Assembly (NCBI RefSeq): GCF_003939025.1
Contig: NZ_RQIH01000001.1
Span: 186,001 to 250,000, forward strand
DNA: 64,000 nucleotides
Source of the DNA: Rhizobium sophoriradicis
Lineage (GTDB): Bacteria > Pseudomonadota > Alphaproteobacteria > Rhizobiales > Rhizobiaceae
Direction: 5' to 3'
Shown here: one piece after another, positions 32,962 through 43,072 of the stretch
Layout of the letters: every line of letters starts with the position of its first letter
Position numbering within the stretch: the stretch's first letter is position 1
Translations under genes and position numbers: made by a program
Notes under the pieces: model-generated
Seen by the model: only the letters and a program-made list of their open reading frames with translations
Database searches by the model: none
What the model was told of the DNA's origin: nothing

Positions 32962-33665
32962 GCGGTTTCGACCTTTCGGCAATCCTCGGAAATCCTGAAT
33001 ATTCGGCGATGCTGCTGCATGGCATCCAGATGACCTTCATCATCTATGCCGGGTCCTGGACGCTGGCGATGGCGCTCGCACTGCTGCTGCTCGGTATACG
33101 CCTGTCGCCCTTTCGCTTCGGCGATCCGTTGGTCGCCGCTTACGTTTCCTACCACAGAAACGTCCCGACGCTGGTGCAGCTGATGCTGTGGTATTTCGGG
33201 ATCTTCACCCTGATGCCGAACGGGGTCGCGACATGGCTCGCCAGCCATAATGCCGAGGCGATTTTCGCGGTGATCGGGCTCGGGCTCTGCCAGGCGGCCT
33301 ATTTCAGCGAAGATCTTCGTTCGGGCGTGCGCTCGGTCAGCGACGGCCAGATGCAGGCCGCCCGTGCGCTCGGCCACGGTTACGTCTCGGCTATGCGCTT
33401 CGTCATTATGCCGCAGGGCGTGCGCAACGCGCTGCCGCCGCTTATCAATCACAGCGTCTCCCTGTTCAAGAACAGCAGTCTCGCCGTCGTCATCGGCGCC
33501 TCGGAGCTGACGCATGCCGTCAAGGAAGTCGAAAACCTGAGCTTCCGCACCTTCGAAATCTACCTGATCGGCACGGTTCTCTACCTCTTCTTCTCGCTCG
33601 TGATCATGAGCATCGGCGCCTATCTGTCGATGCGCGCAGATCCCGCCTGGAGGGCGCGCGCATGA
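32958..33665 (+). CDS. Amino-acid ABC transporter permease (HisM/GlnP type)
   Basis: A 235-residue membrane protein with about five helices and the PAAT-family loop [15 protein letters not shown] (about 132-146) that contacts the ATPase, followed by MRFVIMPQGVRNALPP. The first of two permease genes, overlapping both the SDR and the second permease gene by four bases. It forms a heterodimer with the next product to import a polar amino acid or related compound. Confidence 0.92.
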   Translation: MSGFDLSAILGNPEYSAMLLHGIQMTFIIYAGSWTLAMALALLLLGIRLSPFRFGDPLVAAYVSYHRNVPTLVQLMLWYFGIFTLMPNGVATWLASHNAEAIFAVIGLGLCQAAYFSEDLRSGVRSVSDGQMQAARALGHGYVSAMRFVIMPQGVRNALPPLINHSVSLFKNSSLAVVIGASELTHAVKEVENLSFRTFEIYLIGTVLYLFFSLVIMSIGAYLSMRADPAWRARA

Positions 33666-34417
33666 TCCAGGACATGATCGCCATCGTCCGCGACTACTGG
33701 CTGCTGCTCCTGATCGGCCAATATCCGAACGGACCGCTCGGCGGGCTCGCCAATACGCTGATCCTGTCGGCGCTCAGCATCGCTTTCGCCTTTCCTATTA
33801 GCATCCTGTTTGCAATGGCGCGGCTTTCCAAGTCGCCGCTGCTGCGCTGGCCGGTCACGGCACTTGTCTATTTCACCCGTGGCGTGCCGCTCTTGATGCT
33901 CATTTTGTGGAGCTATTTCCTGGTTCCGCTGCTGACCGGCGCAGACGTGCCGAGCTTCGTCACCATGCTGACGACGCTGGTGGTCTATCAGAGCGCCTTC
34001 CTCAGCGAAGTCGTCCGAGCGGGCATCGTCGCCCTCGGACCCGGCCAGATGGATGCGGCGAGGGCGCTCGGCCACGGCTACATGGGCGCGATGCGCTACA
34101 TCATCCTGCCGCAGGCGCTCTACAACATGATCCCGAGCATCATCTCCACCTTCGTCTCGACGATCAAGGACACGACACTCGGCTATGTGATCAACGTGCC
34201 TGATCTGACCTTTGCGGCAAGCCAGGTCAACAACCAGCTGCTGACGCAACCCTTCCAGGTCTTCCTCATTCTGGCAATCGTCTACTTCATCATCTGCTGG
34301 ACGCTGACCTACTTCGCCAATCGCCTCGAGCGGCGCATCACCCGGCGGCGTGCGGGACTTCTCGTGCCCGCCGCTGCCGTGGTCACGCCGTCGAAAATCG
34401 TATCGGAGCAGCTATGA
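33662..34417 (+). CDS. Amino-acid ABC transporter permease (second subunit)
   Basis: A 251-residue membrane protein of the polar amino-acid transporter family, with [20 protein letters not shown] (about 122-141), then [13 protein letters not shown]. Predicted five helices; a short basic C-terminal tail ([12 protein letters not shown]). It overlaps the upstream permease and the downstream ATPase gene by four bases each. Confidence 0.92.
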   Translation: MIQDMIAIVRDYWLLLLIGQYPNGPLGGLANTLILSALSIAFAFPISILFAMARLSKSPLLRWPVTALVYFTRGVPLLMLILWSYFLVPLLTGADVPSFVTMLTTLVVYQSAFLSEVVRAGIVALGPGQMDAARALGHGYMGAMRYIILPQALYNMIPSIISTFVSTIKDTTLGYVINVPDLTFAASQVNNQLLTQPFQVFLILAIVYFIICWTLTYFANRLERRITRRRAGLLVPAAAVVTPSKIVSEQL

Positions 34418-35178
34418 CCATGTCCGTTTCAACGCAGGAATCGCAGACGATCCGGCTTTCTCAGGTCTGCAAGAGCTACGGCGACTACCCGGTCCTGAAG
34501 GATATCGACGCGCAGGTCGCACGTGGCGAGGTCGTGGTCATCTGCGGACCCTCCGGATCGGGAAAATCGACGCTGATCCGCACGATCAATCGCCTCGAGG
34601 AGATCAACAGCGGATCGATCACGCTCGAAGGGCAGAACATTCATGCCTCGATGCGGGCAAGGGAACTCAATGCAATGCGCAGCCGGATCGGCTTCGTGTT
34701 CCAGAACTTCAACCTGTTTCCGCATCTTTCGGTCGCCGAAAACGTCTCGATGTCGCCGATCCGGGTGAAGGGTGTGGCGCCCGAGATCGCGCATGAAAAG
34801 GCCCTCAAGCTGCTCGATCGGGTCGGCCTTGCCGACAAGGCCCGCGCCTATCCCGGTCAGCTGTCGGGCGGCCAGCAGCAGCGGGTGGCGATCGCTCGTG
34901 CGCTTGCCATGGAACCGCCGGTGATGCTGTTCGACGAACCGACGAGCGCGCTCGATCCCGAGATGGTCGGCGAAGTGCTCGCCGTCATGAAGAGCCTGGC
35001 CGCCGAAGGCATGACCATGCTCTGCGTTACCCACGAAATGGGTTTTGCACGCGAGGTCGCGGACCGGATCTGGTTCATCGATGCCGGCCAGATCATCGAA
35101 ACGGCGACCCCAAAGGAATTCTTCAGCAATCCGCGCCATCCCCGGGCTCAGCGTTTCCTCGCTGATCTCAGGCACTGA
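34414..35178 (+). CDS. Amino-acid ABC transporter ATPase (GlnQ type)
   Basis: A 254-residue ATPase with Walker [10 protein letters not shown] (about 48-56), Q-loop [12 protein letters not shown], signature LSGGQQQRV (about 149-157), Walker [21 protein letters not shown] cut at its family pattern, and H-loop VTHEMGFA. These features, including the missing C-terminal regulatory domain, match GlnQ/HisP. It overlaps the permease gene by four bases and is followed by the binding-protein gene after 31 nt. Confidence 0.93.
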   Translation: MTMSVSTQESQTIRLSQVCKSYGDYPVLKDIDAQVARGEVVVICGPSGSGKSTLIRTINRLEEINSGSITLEGQNIHASMRARELNAMRSRIGFVFQNFNLFPHLSVAENVSMSPIRVKGVAPEIAHEKALKLLDRVGLADKARAYPGQLSGGQQQRVAIARALAMEPPVMLFDEPTSALDPEMVGEVLAVMKSLAAEGMTMLCVTHEMGFAREVADRIWFIDAGQIIETATPKEFFSNPRHPRAQRFLADLRH

Positions 35179-35209
35179 TACCAACGATCAAAAACAAAGG
35201 AGAACAGCA

Positions 35210-36046
35210 ATGAACTGGAAATACCTAAGCCTCACCGTCGCATTTGCCGGCATCGCGGCCGCCATGCCGGCAAAGGCCGATCAGCTCGACACCATTATGT
35301 CGGCCAAGACCTTGCGCTGCGCGACGTTCGCCGACGTTCCGCCATTTGCCTCGCCGGATCCGAAGACCCGTGAGATGGCCGGTTTCGACGTCGACCTCTG
35401 CGGCGCCATCGCCAAGGAATTGGGCGTCAAGGCTGAAATCAAGCCGGTCTCGGTCGAGGCGCGCGTGCCCGAGGTCAAGCTCGGCCGCGTCGATATTACC
35501 GTCGCAAACCTTGCCTATACACTGAGCCGCGCCGAACAGATCCAGTTCAGCGATCCCTATTATCTCGCCAAGGAAATGCTGATCGTGCCGGCCGACGATG
35601 CCGGCAAGACAAAGGCCGATTACGCCGGCCAGCGCATCGCCTCGACCAAGGGCTCGACATCGGAAATGTCGATCAAGCTCAACAAATCCGACCCGCTGAC
35701 CTTCCAGGATACCGCATCGGCCTATCTCGCCGTCCAGCAGGGGAAGGCGCGCGGCATGGTCGCCAACACCATGACGACGACCAAGTTCGTCAATGAATCG
35801 AAGAGCAAGGGCAAGGAAATGCGGATGATCGAGGAGCCGATGCTCTACCAGCCGATCGGCATCGGCATGGCCAAGGATCAGCCGAAGCTGACGGCCAAGA
35901 TCAACGAAATCCTGCGCAAGCTCGACACATCGGGCGAGATCAACAAGATCTGGGACAAGTGGCTCGGCCCGAATACCGAATACAAGATGACCCGCACCGA
36001 TAAGGTCGTGCCGCTCTCCGAGCTGAAATTCGACCCGATCCCGTAG
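35210..36046 (+). CDS. Amino-acid ABC transporter solute-binding protein (family 3)
   Basis: A 278-residue periplasmic protein. The start at 35210 follows AAAGGAGAACAGCA and gives a signal peptide MNWKYLSLTVAFAGIAAA with cleavage near AKA at about 22; the longer frame runs back into the ATPase gene. Family 3 features are FDVDLCGAIAKELG (about 55-68), and KLGRVDITVANLAYTLSRAE (about 88-107), which binds the amino-acid alpha groups. The ligand is probably a small polar amino acid or derivative. Confidence 0.92.
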   Translation: MNWKYLSLTVAFAGIAAAMPAKADQLDTIMSAKTLRCATFADVPPFASPDPKTREMAGFDVDLCGAIAKELGVKAEIKPVSVEARVPEVKLGRVDITVANLAYTLSRAEQIQFSDPYYLAKEMLIVPADDAGKTKADYAGQRIASTKGSTSEMSIKLNKSDPLTFQDTASAYLAVQQGKARGMVANTMTTTKFVNESKSKGKEMRMIEEPMLYQPIGIGMAKDQPKLTAKINEILRKLDTSGEINKIWDKWLGPNTEYKMTRTDKVVPLSELKFDPIP

Positions 36047-36090
36047 ACCGACCGGTCTCGGAACCTCCCGAAGACATTCAACCGAGATAA

Positions 36091-36113
36091 GACGGCGGGA
36101 TTTGCCCGCCGTC
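36091..36113 (+). terminator. Stem-loop after the amino-acid binding-protein gene
   Basis: GACGGCGGG (36091-36099) pairs exactly with CCCGCCGTC (36105-36113) around a five-base loop. No T-tract follows, so it is more likely an mRNA-stabilising or partial terminator structure between the binding-protein gene and the RraA-family gene. Confidence 0.5.
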
Positions 36114-36134
36114 TACCAACGACGTGAGGCACCC

Positions 36135-36809
36135 ATGATTCATATAAAAGACATCGCTGAACGGCCCAGCAAAGCTGACATCGAGGCCGTTTCGAAATTT
36201 TCGCCGGCGACCATCCACGAAGCCCAGGGGCGCCGCGGCGCGCTCTCCTCCCGCCTCAAGCCGGTCGACTACCGCATGAAACTCTGCGGCCCGGCCTTCA
36301 CGGTCAAATGCGCGCCGCGCGACAACATCATGCTGCAGCTCGCCATCAACTATGCAAAGCCCGGCGATATCATCGTCGTCTCGGCGGGCGAATATGAGGA
36401 AGCCGGATCCTTCGGCGATGTGCTCGCCAATGCCTGCCTTGCCAAGGGCATCGGCGGTCTCGTGACCGATACCGGCGTGCGCGACACGCTGCAGTTGCGG
36501 GAACTCGGCTTCCCGGTCTTCTCGCTTAGCGTCTGCATCAAGGGCACGGTGAAGGAAACCATTGCGGCGGTGAACGACCCGATCATCGTCGGCGGCGAAA
36601 CCATCAATCCCGGCGACATCATCGTCGGAGATGCCGACGGCCTGGTGGTCGTGCGCAGGCAGGAAGCGCAGGAAGCAGCGAGGCTTTCGCAGGCCCGCGA
36701 AGATGCCGAAGCCGGCTATATCGCCGCCTATAAGGCGGGCAAATCGGTCATCGAGGTCAGCAATCTGGCGCCGGTGCTGAAAGCCAAGGGCCTTGTCGTC
36801 AATATCTGA
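36135..36809 (+). CDS. RraA-family protein (4-carboxy-4-hydroxy-2-oxoadipate / HMG aldolase type)
   Basis: A 224-residue RraA-fold protein. The start at 36135 (MIHIKDIAERP) follows GTGAGGCACCC. Key segments are TIHEAQGRRGALSS (about 25-38), GEYEEAGSFGDVLANAC (about 84-100), and VTDTGVRD (about 111-118) with the metal-site aspartate, as in the class II aldolase/oxaloacetate decarboxylase branch of the family. The RNase E inhibitor role of E. coli RraA is unlikely in this catabolic context. It follows the amino-acid ABC operon and could cleave a keto acid derived from the imported substrate (inference). Confidence 0.82.
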   Translation: MIHIKDIAERPSKADIEAVSKFSPATIHEAQGRRGALSSRLKPVDYRMKLCGPAFTVKCAPRDNIMLQLAINYAKPGDIIVVSAGEYEEAGSFGDVLANACLAKGIGGLVTDTGVRDTLQLRELGFPVFSLSVCIKGTVKETIAAVNDPIIVGGETINPGDIIVGDADGLVVVRRQEAQEAARLSQAREDAEAGYIAAYKAGKSVIEVSNLAPVLKAKGLVVNI

Positions 36810-36835
36810 GACGACACACGGATAACCTCTTTCCA

Positions 36836-36868
36836 AGCCCGCGCCGGCTTCCGGTCGCGGGCTTTAGT
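36836..36868 (+). terminator. Rho-independent-type terminator after the RraA-family gene
   Basis: AAGCCCGCG (36836-36844) pairs with CGCGGGCTT (36857-36865) around a 12-base loop and is followed by TAG. It ends the operon 27 nt after the stop codon; the U-tract is short. Confidence 0.6.
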
Positions 36869-36894
36869 CGCGGCGAACGCCGCGATGGGGCATC

Positions 36895-37929
36895 TCAGAT
36901 ATTCTCTGGCGTCACGATTTCAAAGGTAATGGTCCGCTGAATCGTGGCACCCGACGCACCCTGCGTGATCGTTTCAATCATCGTCTCGACCAGCGCCGTG
37001 GACGTCTGTTCCAGCGGATGACAGAGAGCCGCGGTAATCATCCCCTCTGACAGGCCCTTTCGCGTCTCCGGGCCAATGTCCCGGCAGACGAGGCGAATGC
37101 TCCGGCGCCGCTCCTGCGGCACTTCCCTCAGCGCCCGCAAGACCCCGGAAATGCCGCCGCCGACAATCAGAATGCCGGTGAGATCATCCGTCGTCGCCAA
37201 GAGTTCCTTGACCATCCGATAAGCCTCGTTCGGCTCTTCATGCGTGGGGCGGCTGTCCTCGATGGTCAGATGCGGCGCGTGTTCGCGCATATAGGAGCGG
37301 AAGCTTGCATCGGAGACGTCCTGACACTGGTAACGATGGTTGCCGATGAAGACGGCAATGCGCCCCGGCCCATGGCTCATGTTCGAGATCAGCCATGCCG
37401 CCGTCCGCCCCATTTTCCAATTGTCGGCTCCGACATAAGCGGCCCGTTCCCGGGCGGATTGGTCGGTAATATAGGCGATGACCGGCTTACCCTTCTCGTG
37501 CAGCTCGCGGATGGCCTGGGCGATCACCGGGTGATCGGCGGCGACGACGGCAACGGCGTCGCAATTTGCACCGAGCGCCTTGAGCCGGCCGGCAATATTT
37601 TCCGGGGTCAGGAGATCGACAAAGTCGACCAGGGGATCGATGACCTCATCGCGCCTGGCGCGGCATGCCTCGACGATCTTCTTGCCGAAGAGTTGGTAGA
37701 GCTCGCGGCTGGATTGCTGCAGCAGAAAGCCAAGCCGGTATTTCGGCGCCGACTTACGCAGCCGGTCCTCGATTGCGCCTGCGCCGTAAAAGCCGATCCG
37801 CTCCGCGGCGGCCTGGACGCGCTGCACGGTCGTGCCTTTGACGGAGGCGGTGCCGGCCAGAATCCGATTGACGGTCGCAATGGAGACATCGGCCTCCTTG
37901 GCAAGATCGGAGATGGTCGGCCGCCGCAT
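36895..37929 (-). CDS. LacI-family regulator of the inositol-type ABC operon
   Basis: A 344-residue LacI protein beginning MRRPTISDLAKEADVSIATVN with the helix-turn-helix at 4-24 and the sensor domain of the ribose-binding-protein type (AAWLISNMSHGPGRIAVF and a C-terminal CRDIGPETRKGL). It is divergent from the binding-protein/permease operon, 160 nt away, and is the probable local regulator. The sensor domain resembles those that bind the transporter's own cargo. The hinge region lacks the common leucine-rich LARGL form and has AIEDRLRKS instead. Confidence 0.9.
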   Translation of the reverse strand: MRRPTISDLAKEADVSIATVNRILAGTASVKGTTVQRVQAAAERIGFYGAGAIEDRLRKSAPKYRLGFLLQQSSRELYQLFGKKIVEACRARRDEVIDPLVDFVDLLTPENIAGRLKALGANCDAVAVVAADHPVIAQAIRELHEKGKPVIAYITDQSARERAAYVGADNWKMGRTAAWLISNMSHGPGRIAVFIGNHRYQCQDVSDASFRSYMREHAPHLTIEDSRPTHEEPNEAYRMVKELLATTDDLTGILIVGGGISGVLRALREVPQERRRSIRLVCRDIGPETRKGLSEGMITAALCHPLEQTSTALVETMIETITQGASGATIQRTITFEIVTPENI

Positions 37930-37959
37930 GATTATTGCTCTCCATCGTCGGAGTGTTCA

Positions 37960-37976
37960 TATCATTATGATTGATA
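37960..37976. promoter_or_regulatory. Candidate operator between LacI gene and ABC operon
   Basis: TATCATTATGATTGATA contains the 11-bp palindrome ATCATTATGAT (37961-37971) and outer TATCA/TGATA arms. It lies in the 160-nt divergent interval. The sequence is not the usual CG-centred LacI form, so the assignment is weak. Confidence 0.3.
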
Positions 37977-38089
37977 CTCTATGACACTTTATGCATGTTT
38001 AGTATGATTTCACATTTCGAGAATTTCAAGCGGTGATATCTTTCTCCTCACGGTCACGCCAGGAAGGCGGGCCATGGGAGGAGATTGAG

Positions 38090-39064
38090 ATGAGTAAATT
38101 CCGCCGCCTTGCGGCAAGCGTATCGGCTGCCGCGATCATCACCTGCACTGCCACGGCCGTTATGGCCGCCAACATCTTCGTTGTCGGCGGCAAGCCCGAC
38201 GATCCGTTCTGGTCGATCGTCAAGCGCGGCGCCGAGGATGCCGGCAAGGTCGTTGAGGCACAGGGCGGCAAGGTCGTCTGGCTCGGCCCGCAGAATTACG
38301 ACAATCTCGGCGTCGATGCGGCCGAGCTGATCCGCCAGGCCATCGACCAGGGCGCCGATGCGATCGTCGGTCCGGACTGGGTGCCGGAGGCGATGGACCC
38401 TGCCTTCAAAGCGGTCGTCGACAAGAAGATTCCGCTGGTTATCTATAATGCCGGCGGCATCGAAGCCGCCGATCGCCTCGGCGCGATGAACTATGTCGGC
38501 TCCAACGACTATCTCTCCGGCAAGGCCGCGGGCAGCTACTTCGCCAAGCACGACCTGAAAAACGCCGTCTGCCTCAACACGCTGCCGGGTGCGGCAAACA
38601 TCGAGGCGTTCTGCAAAGGCATGACCGATGGCGTGACGGAAGGTGGCGGCGTCGGTTCGGCGCTGCCGCTGCCGGCGACGTCATTCGGTTCAGCCACCGC
38701 CGTGGCGCAGGCGCTCAAGGCGCATCTGCTGCAGCATCCGGAGATCAAGGCCGTCTTCGCGATCGGCAACGTCGATACGAACTCCGCAGTCAACGGCGTG
38801 ACACAGGCCGGCAAAGCGGGACAGGTGAAGGTCTGCGGCATGAACATGGATGAAACCGTTCTGAACAACATCAAGAGCGGCAGCCAGCTTTGCGCGATCG
38901 ACCAGCAGGGTTACCTGCAGGGCTATCTGGCCGTCTCGATCCTGAACGGCAACGTCAATTACGGGCTCACCGTGCCGACCCGGGAGATCCTGACCGGCCC
39001 CGGCGTCATCGACGCTTCCAACGTCGACGCCACCTTGGCAGGCGTGAAGGCCGGCGCTCGGTAA
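38090..39064 (+). CDS. Sugar/inositol ABC transporter solute-binding protein (Peripla_BP_4)
   Basis: A 324-residue periplasmic protein. The start at 38090 follows GGAGGAGATTGAG; the signal peptide MSKFRRLAASVSAAAIITC is cleaved near VMA at about residue 26. The mature protein is of the ribose/TorT type: NIFVVGGKPDDPFW (about 28-41) and later GADAIVGPDWVPEAMDPAF (about 101-119). Four cysteines occur in the C-terminal half, unusual for this family. It feeds the two permeases and the ATPase encoded downstream; inositol-type enzymes in the same operon suggest a cyclitol cargo (inference). Confidence 0.9.
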   Translation: MSKFRRLAASVSAAAIITCTATAVMAANIFVVGGKPDDPFWSIVKRGAEDAGKVVEAQGGKVVWLGPQNYDNLGVDAAELIRQAIDQGADAIVGPDWVPEAMDPAFKAVVDKKIPLVIYNAGGIEAADRLGAMNYVGSNDYLSGKAAGSYFAKHDLKNAVCLNTLPGAANIEAFCKGMTDGVTEGGGVGSALPLPATSFGSATAVAQALKAHLLQHPEIKAVFAIGNVDTNSAVNGVTQAGKAGQVKVCGMNMDETVLNNIKSGSQLCAIDQQGYLQGYLAVSILNGNVNYGLTVPTREILTGPGVIDASNVDATLAGVKAGAR

Positions 39065-39084
39065 GGGGATCGGCCGGACGTGGT

Positions 39085-39125
39085 GAAGCTGCCTGCCCCT
39101 CACGCGGGCGGCTTCCATTCTTTCA
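39085..39125 (+). terminator. Stem-loop after the binding-protein gene
   Basis: GAAGCTGCCTGC (39085-39096) pairs with GCGGGCGGCTTC (39104-39115) over 12 positions, two of them G-U in RNA, around a seven-base loop. A loosely U-rich CATTCTTTC follows. It probably attenuates reading into the permease genes or stabilises the binding-protein mRNA. Confidence 0.6.
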
Positions 39126-39171
39126 GAAGCGCCGACCGTTATCGGTCATGCGGCTTTATTGGTGGTGTCAA

Positions 39172-40218
39172 ATGAACGCGAGAAACGATGTCCTCGCCCC
39201 GTCGATTCCTTCGGGCGGCCATGCCAAAGCGACCATCGGTCAGCTTTCCCGACGCCCTGAAGCGGGCTCGTTGCTGGGCCTGATTGCGGTTTTCGTCTTC
39301 TTCGCCCTGCTGGGCGGCAAGGTCTTCCTGTCCGCTGCGGGCTATGCGAGCTGGCTCAACGTCGCCGCCGAGATCGGCATCGTCGCGCTGCCGATCGGGC
39401 TCCTGATGATCGCAGGCGAAATGGACCTCTCGATCGGCGCGGTGATCCCGGCATCCTCCCTGACGGTGGCAATCGTTTCCGGCCATTACGGCCTGCCTGA
39501 AATCGTCGGGATTTCCGCCGGCCTCAGCGTCGGGCTCCTCGTCGGACTTTTCAACGGTTATCTCGTCAACCGCACCCGTGTCCCGTCCTTGATCGTCACC
39601 ATCGGCTCGATGTTCGCCGTCATGGGCCTGACGCTGGGCTTTACCGTGCTGATCGCCGGCAGCACCGGCGTGTCGCTGGTGCCAAGCCCGGCGGTCAAAG
39701 CGATCCTCGGCGATTTCATCGGTGGCATGTTCCAGGTGACGATCTTCTGGTGGGTGCTGTTTGCGGCAGCGTTTTTCTGCCTGCTGCACATCTCGCCCGT
39801 CGGCAACTGGATCTTTGCCCTCGGCGGCGACAAGGTCTCGGCCCGGAACGCCGGCATTCCGACGGAACGACTGACCATCGCCCTCTATATGCTGTCGGGC
39901 TTTTCCGCCGCTTTCGTCGGCGTCAGCCAGGTGCTCGTCTACCAGAGCGCTCAGGTGCTCGGCGGGCAATCCTTCATCTTCAATTCGATCATGTGCGTGG
40001 TCATCGGCGGCGTGCTTCTGACCGGAGGCGCCGGATCGGTGGTGGGCATCGTCTTCGGCACGCTCACCTTCGCGATCGTCAATCAGGGCATCTATTTCAC
40101 CGGCATAGACCCGAATCTCGGCAGCGTCATCATCGGCGCGCTCCTGCTGCTCGCCGTGATGATGAACGACAAGTTCCGGCTGATGGCGATGTCCTATGCA
40201 GCGAAAAAGAAGAAGTGA
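39172..40218 (+). CDS. Ribose/fructose-type ABC transporter permease, first subunit
   Basis: A 348-residue membrane protein with about ten helices and the RbsC-family segments ALPIGLLMIAGEMDLSIGAV (about 76-95) and SARNAGIPTERL (about 223-234), the latter contacting the ATPase. The start at 39172 (MNARNDVLAPSI) is chosen because the longer frame runs back through the binding-protein gene; another ATG at 39148 is possible and neither has a strong ribosome binding site. It ends 10 nt before a second, related permease gene. Confidence 0.88.
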   Translation: MNARNDVLAPSIPSGGHAKATIGQLSRRPEAGSLLGLIAVFVFFALLGGKVFLSAAGYASWLNVAAEIGIVALPIGLLMIAGEMDLSIGAVIPASSLTVAIVSGHYGLPEIVGISAGLSVGLLVGLFNGYLVNRTRVPSLIVTIGSMFAVMGLTLGFTVLIAGSTGVSLVPSPAVKAILGDFIGGMFQVTIFWWVLFAAAFFCLLHISPVGNWIFALGGDKVSARNAGIPTERLTIALYMLSGFSAAFVGVSQVLVYQSAQVLGGQSFIFNSIMCVVIGGVLLTGGAGSVVGIVFGTLTFAIVNQGIYFTGIDPNLGSVIIGALLLLAVMMNDKFRLMAMSYAAKKKK

Positions 40219-40228
40219 GAGCGAAGAG

Positions 40229-41227
40229 ATGAACGGCTTTTCTATGGGACAGTTTGTACGCCGCCCGGAATTCGGCGCCGTCTTGAGCTTCGTCGCGGTG
40301 ATTGTCTTCTATGTCGCCTTCGGTGGAGTCAGCCTCGGCGCGCTCTTCGGTGCGGCAAGCTGGGTCAATTTCGCCGCCAATCTCGGTATCGTCGCCCTGC
40401 CTGTCGGCCTTCTGATGATATCAGGCGAACTCGATATCTCGATCGGCGCGATGATCCCGGCAGGCTCGATGACGATCGCCATTCTCTCGGGCTATTACGA
40501 GCTGCCGATCGTCATCGGCATGCTCGGCGTGCTCGCCATCGGTGTCCTCGTGGGCCTGGTCAACGGTCTCCTGGCGGTGCGCACCAGCGTGCCTTCGCTG
40601 ATCATCACACTCGGCACGCTGGTTGCGGTGCAGGGGCTCGTGCTTGCGGGTTCCGTCATCCTGACCGGGGCCGCTTCGGTTCCGCTCAACGCGCCGGCCT
40701 GGGCCAAGACGGTGTTCGGCGATCTCATCCAAGGCAAATTCCAGGTGATCATCCTGTGGTGGCTGGCGCTGACCCTGATCTTTGGTTTTGTGCTGCACGC
40801 GACGCGCTACGGCAACTGGATCGTCGCCATGGGCGGAGACGAAGTCAGCGCGCGCAATGCCGGCATCCCGACCGACCGGCTGCGGATCGTTCTCTTCATT
40901 CTCTCGAGCACGGCCGCCTCTTTCGTCGGAATGTGCGGCGCCATCCTGTTCAATTCCGCGCAGGTCTCAGGCGGCATGAACTACATCTTCAATACGATCG
41001 TCTCGATCGTGGTGGGCGGCGTGCTGCTCACCGGCGACTTCGGTTCGGTCGCCGGGATCTTTCTCGGCGCGCTGACCTTCGCCGTCGTCAGCCAGGGCAT
41101 CTACTTCACCGACATCGACCGTAATTGGTCCAACCTGATTATCGGCGTGATGCTGATGGCCGCCGTTCTGATGAACAACACGTTCCGGCAGATGGCCTTG
41201 AGCTTCGTGCCGAAGAAAAGGAAGTGA
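40229..41227 (+). CDS. Ribose/fructose-type ABC transporter permease, second subunit
   Basis: A 332-residue homologue of the preceding permease: it repeats ALPVGLLMISGELDISIGAM (about 60-79) and SARNAGIPTDRL (about 214-225). The start at 40229 gives MNGFSMGQFVRRPEFG. The pair probably arose by tandem duplication and forms a heterodimer; transporters of this class more often use one permease as a homodimer. It ends 10 nt before the ATPase gene. Confidence 0.9.
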   Translation: MNGFSMGQFVRRPEFGAVLSFVAVIVFYVAFGGVSLGALFGAASWVNFAANLGIVALPVGLLMISGELDISIGAMIPAGSMTIAILSGYYELPIVIGMLGVLAIGVLVGLVNGLLAVRTSVPSLIITLGTLVAVQGLVLAGSVILTGAASVPLNAPAWAKTVFGDLIQGKFQVIILWWLALTLIFGFVLHATRYGNWIVAMGGDEVSARNAGIPTDRLRIVLFILSSTAASFVGMCGAILFNSAQVSGGMNYIFNTIVSIVVGGVLLTGDFGSVAGIFLGALTFAVVSQGIYFTDIDRNWSNLIIGVMLMAAVLMNNTFRQMALSFVPKKRK

Positions 41228-41237
41228 GCGTCAAACC

Positions 41238-42059
<822 letters not shown>

Positions 42060-42143
42060 CTGCCGACGGCACCACAAACGACACAGCGCAAAACACACAG
42101 CGTCCGGCAGCGTCAGAAAGACCGCCGCCGGGAAAGGAAAATC

Positions 42144-42170
42144 ATGTCTGGAATTCGGAGGTCAAAATGA
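42144..42170 (+). other. Eight-codon mini-ORF coupled to the IolH-like gene
   Basis: ATG at 42144, behind GGAAAGGAAAATC, reads eight codons (MSGIRRSK) and stops at TGA 42168-42170, which overlaps the ATG of the IolH-like gene (42167). The mini-ORF also covers the CGGAGG ribosome binding site of that gene. This would allow translational coupling or a leader-peptide effect; it could also be chance. Confidence 0.35.
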
Positions 42171-43072
42171 AGATCGCAATCGACCCCTTCATGCATCGGC
42201 ATCTCTCGCTCGAGGAATTGCCGGGAAAGGTCAAGGAACTCGGCTACGACTGGATCGAACTCTCGCCGCGCGGCGATTTCCTCGAATGGTTCAAGGCGCC
42301 GCGCGTCTTTCCCGAGCGGATCAAGTCGTTAAAGCGCTCGCTGAAGGAGGCGGATGTCGGCATCGCCTCGCTGCTGCCGATGTACCGCTGGGCCTCCAAC
42401 GACGAGACCGAACGCAAGGCCGCCGTCAAGCACTGGAAGCGCGCCATCGAGATCGCCGTCGAGCTGGAAGTCGACACGATGAATTCCGAGTTCGGCCGCG
42501 GCCCGCATCCGGACAGGGGATCCTGCTACTGCTGCCATACAGGCTCGATGATCGAGGCTTGCGAGGACGCCTGGTGGCGCTCAATGGAGGAACTGGTGCC
42601 GCTCTTCGAGCGCGAGGGCATCCAGCTCAATGTCGAACCGCATCCGGAAGACTGGTGCGAAACGCTGCAGCCGGCGCTCGACATCATCCGCACTGTCAAT
42701 TCGAAGAGCGTCAAGTTCCTCTATTGCGCCCCGCATACCTTCTATTTCGGCGACGACACCAAGGCGATGCTGCGTGAGGCGAAGGACGTGCTGGCACATG
42801 TCCATGTCGGCGACACCTTCAACCACAAGGCCTCATCCGGCCTTCGTTATATCCTCAACCCGCCCGGCACCAATGCCCGGGTGCACCAGCACCTCAATAT
42901 CGGCCAGGGCGAGGTTCCCTGGGAGGAGTTCTTCGGCACGCTCGCCGAGATCGGTTTCGACGGCATCATGACCGCCTGCGTCTTTGCCTGGGAGGACAAG
43001 GCCGATCAGAGCGGCACCTTCATGCGCGCGGAAATGCAGCGTTACATCGATAAGCACTGGGGGGCGAAATGA
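42167..43072 (+). CDS. IolH-like sugar phosphate isomerase/epimerase
   Basis: A 301-residue TIM-barrel protein. The whole course of the sequence follows IolH of Bacillus-type inositol operons: [10 protein letters not shown] near the N-terminus, [20 protein letters not shown] (about 67-86), [21 protein letters not shown] with E and H metal-site residues, [14 protein letters not shown], and [20 protein letters not shown] shortened to its pattern. A cluster of three cysteines ([10 protein letters not shown]) is inserted near residue 120. CGGAGG lies upstream. The biochemical role of IolH is not settled. It overlaps the IolG-like gene by four bases. Confidence 0.78.
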   Translation: MKIAIDPFMHRHLSLEELPGKVKELGYDWIELSPRGDFLEWFKAPRVFPERIKSLKRSLKEADVGIASLLPMYRWASNDETERKAAVKHWKRAIEIAVELEVDTMNSEFGRGPHPDRGSCYCCHTGSMIEACEDAWWRSMEELVPLFEREGIQLNVEPHPEDWCETLQPALDIIRTVNSKSVKFLYCAPHTFYFGDDTKAMLREAKDVLAHVHVGDTFNHKASSGLRYILNPPGTNARVHQHLNIGQGEVPWEEFFGTLAEIGFDGIMTACVFAWEDKADQSGTFMRAEMQRYIDKHWGAK

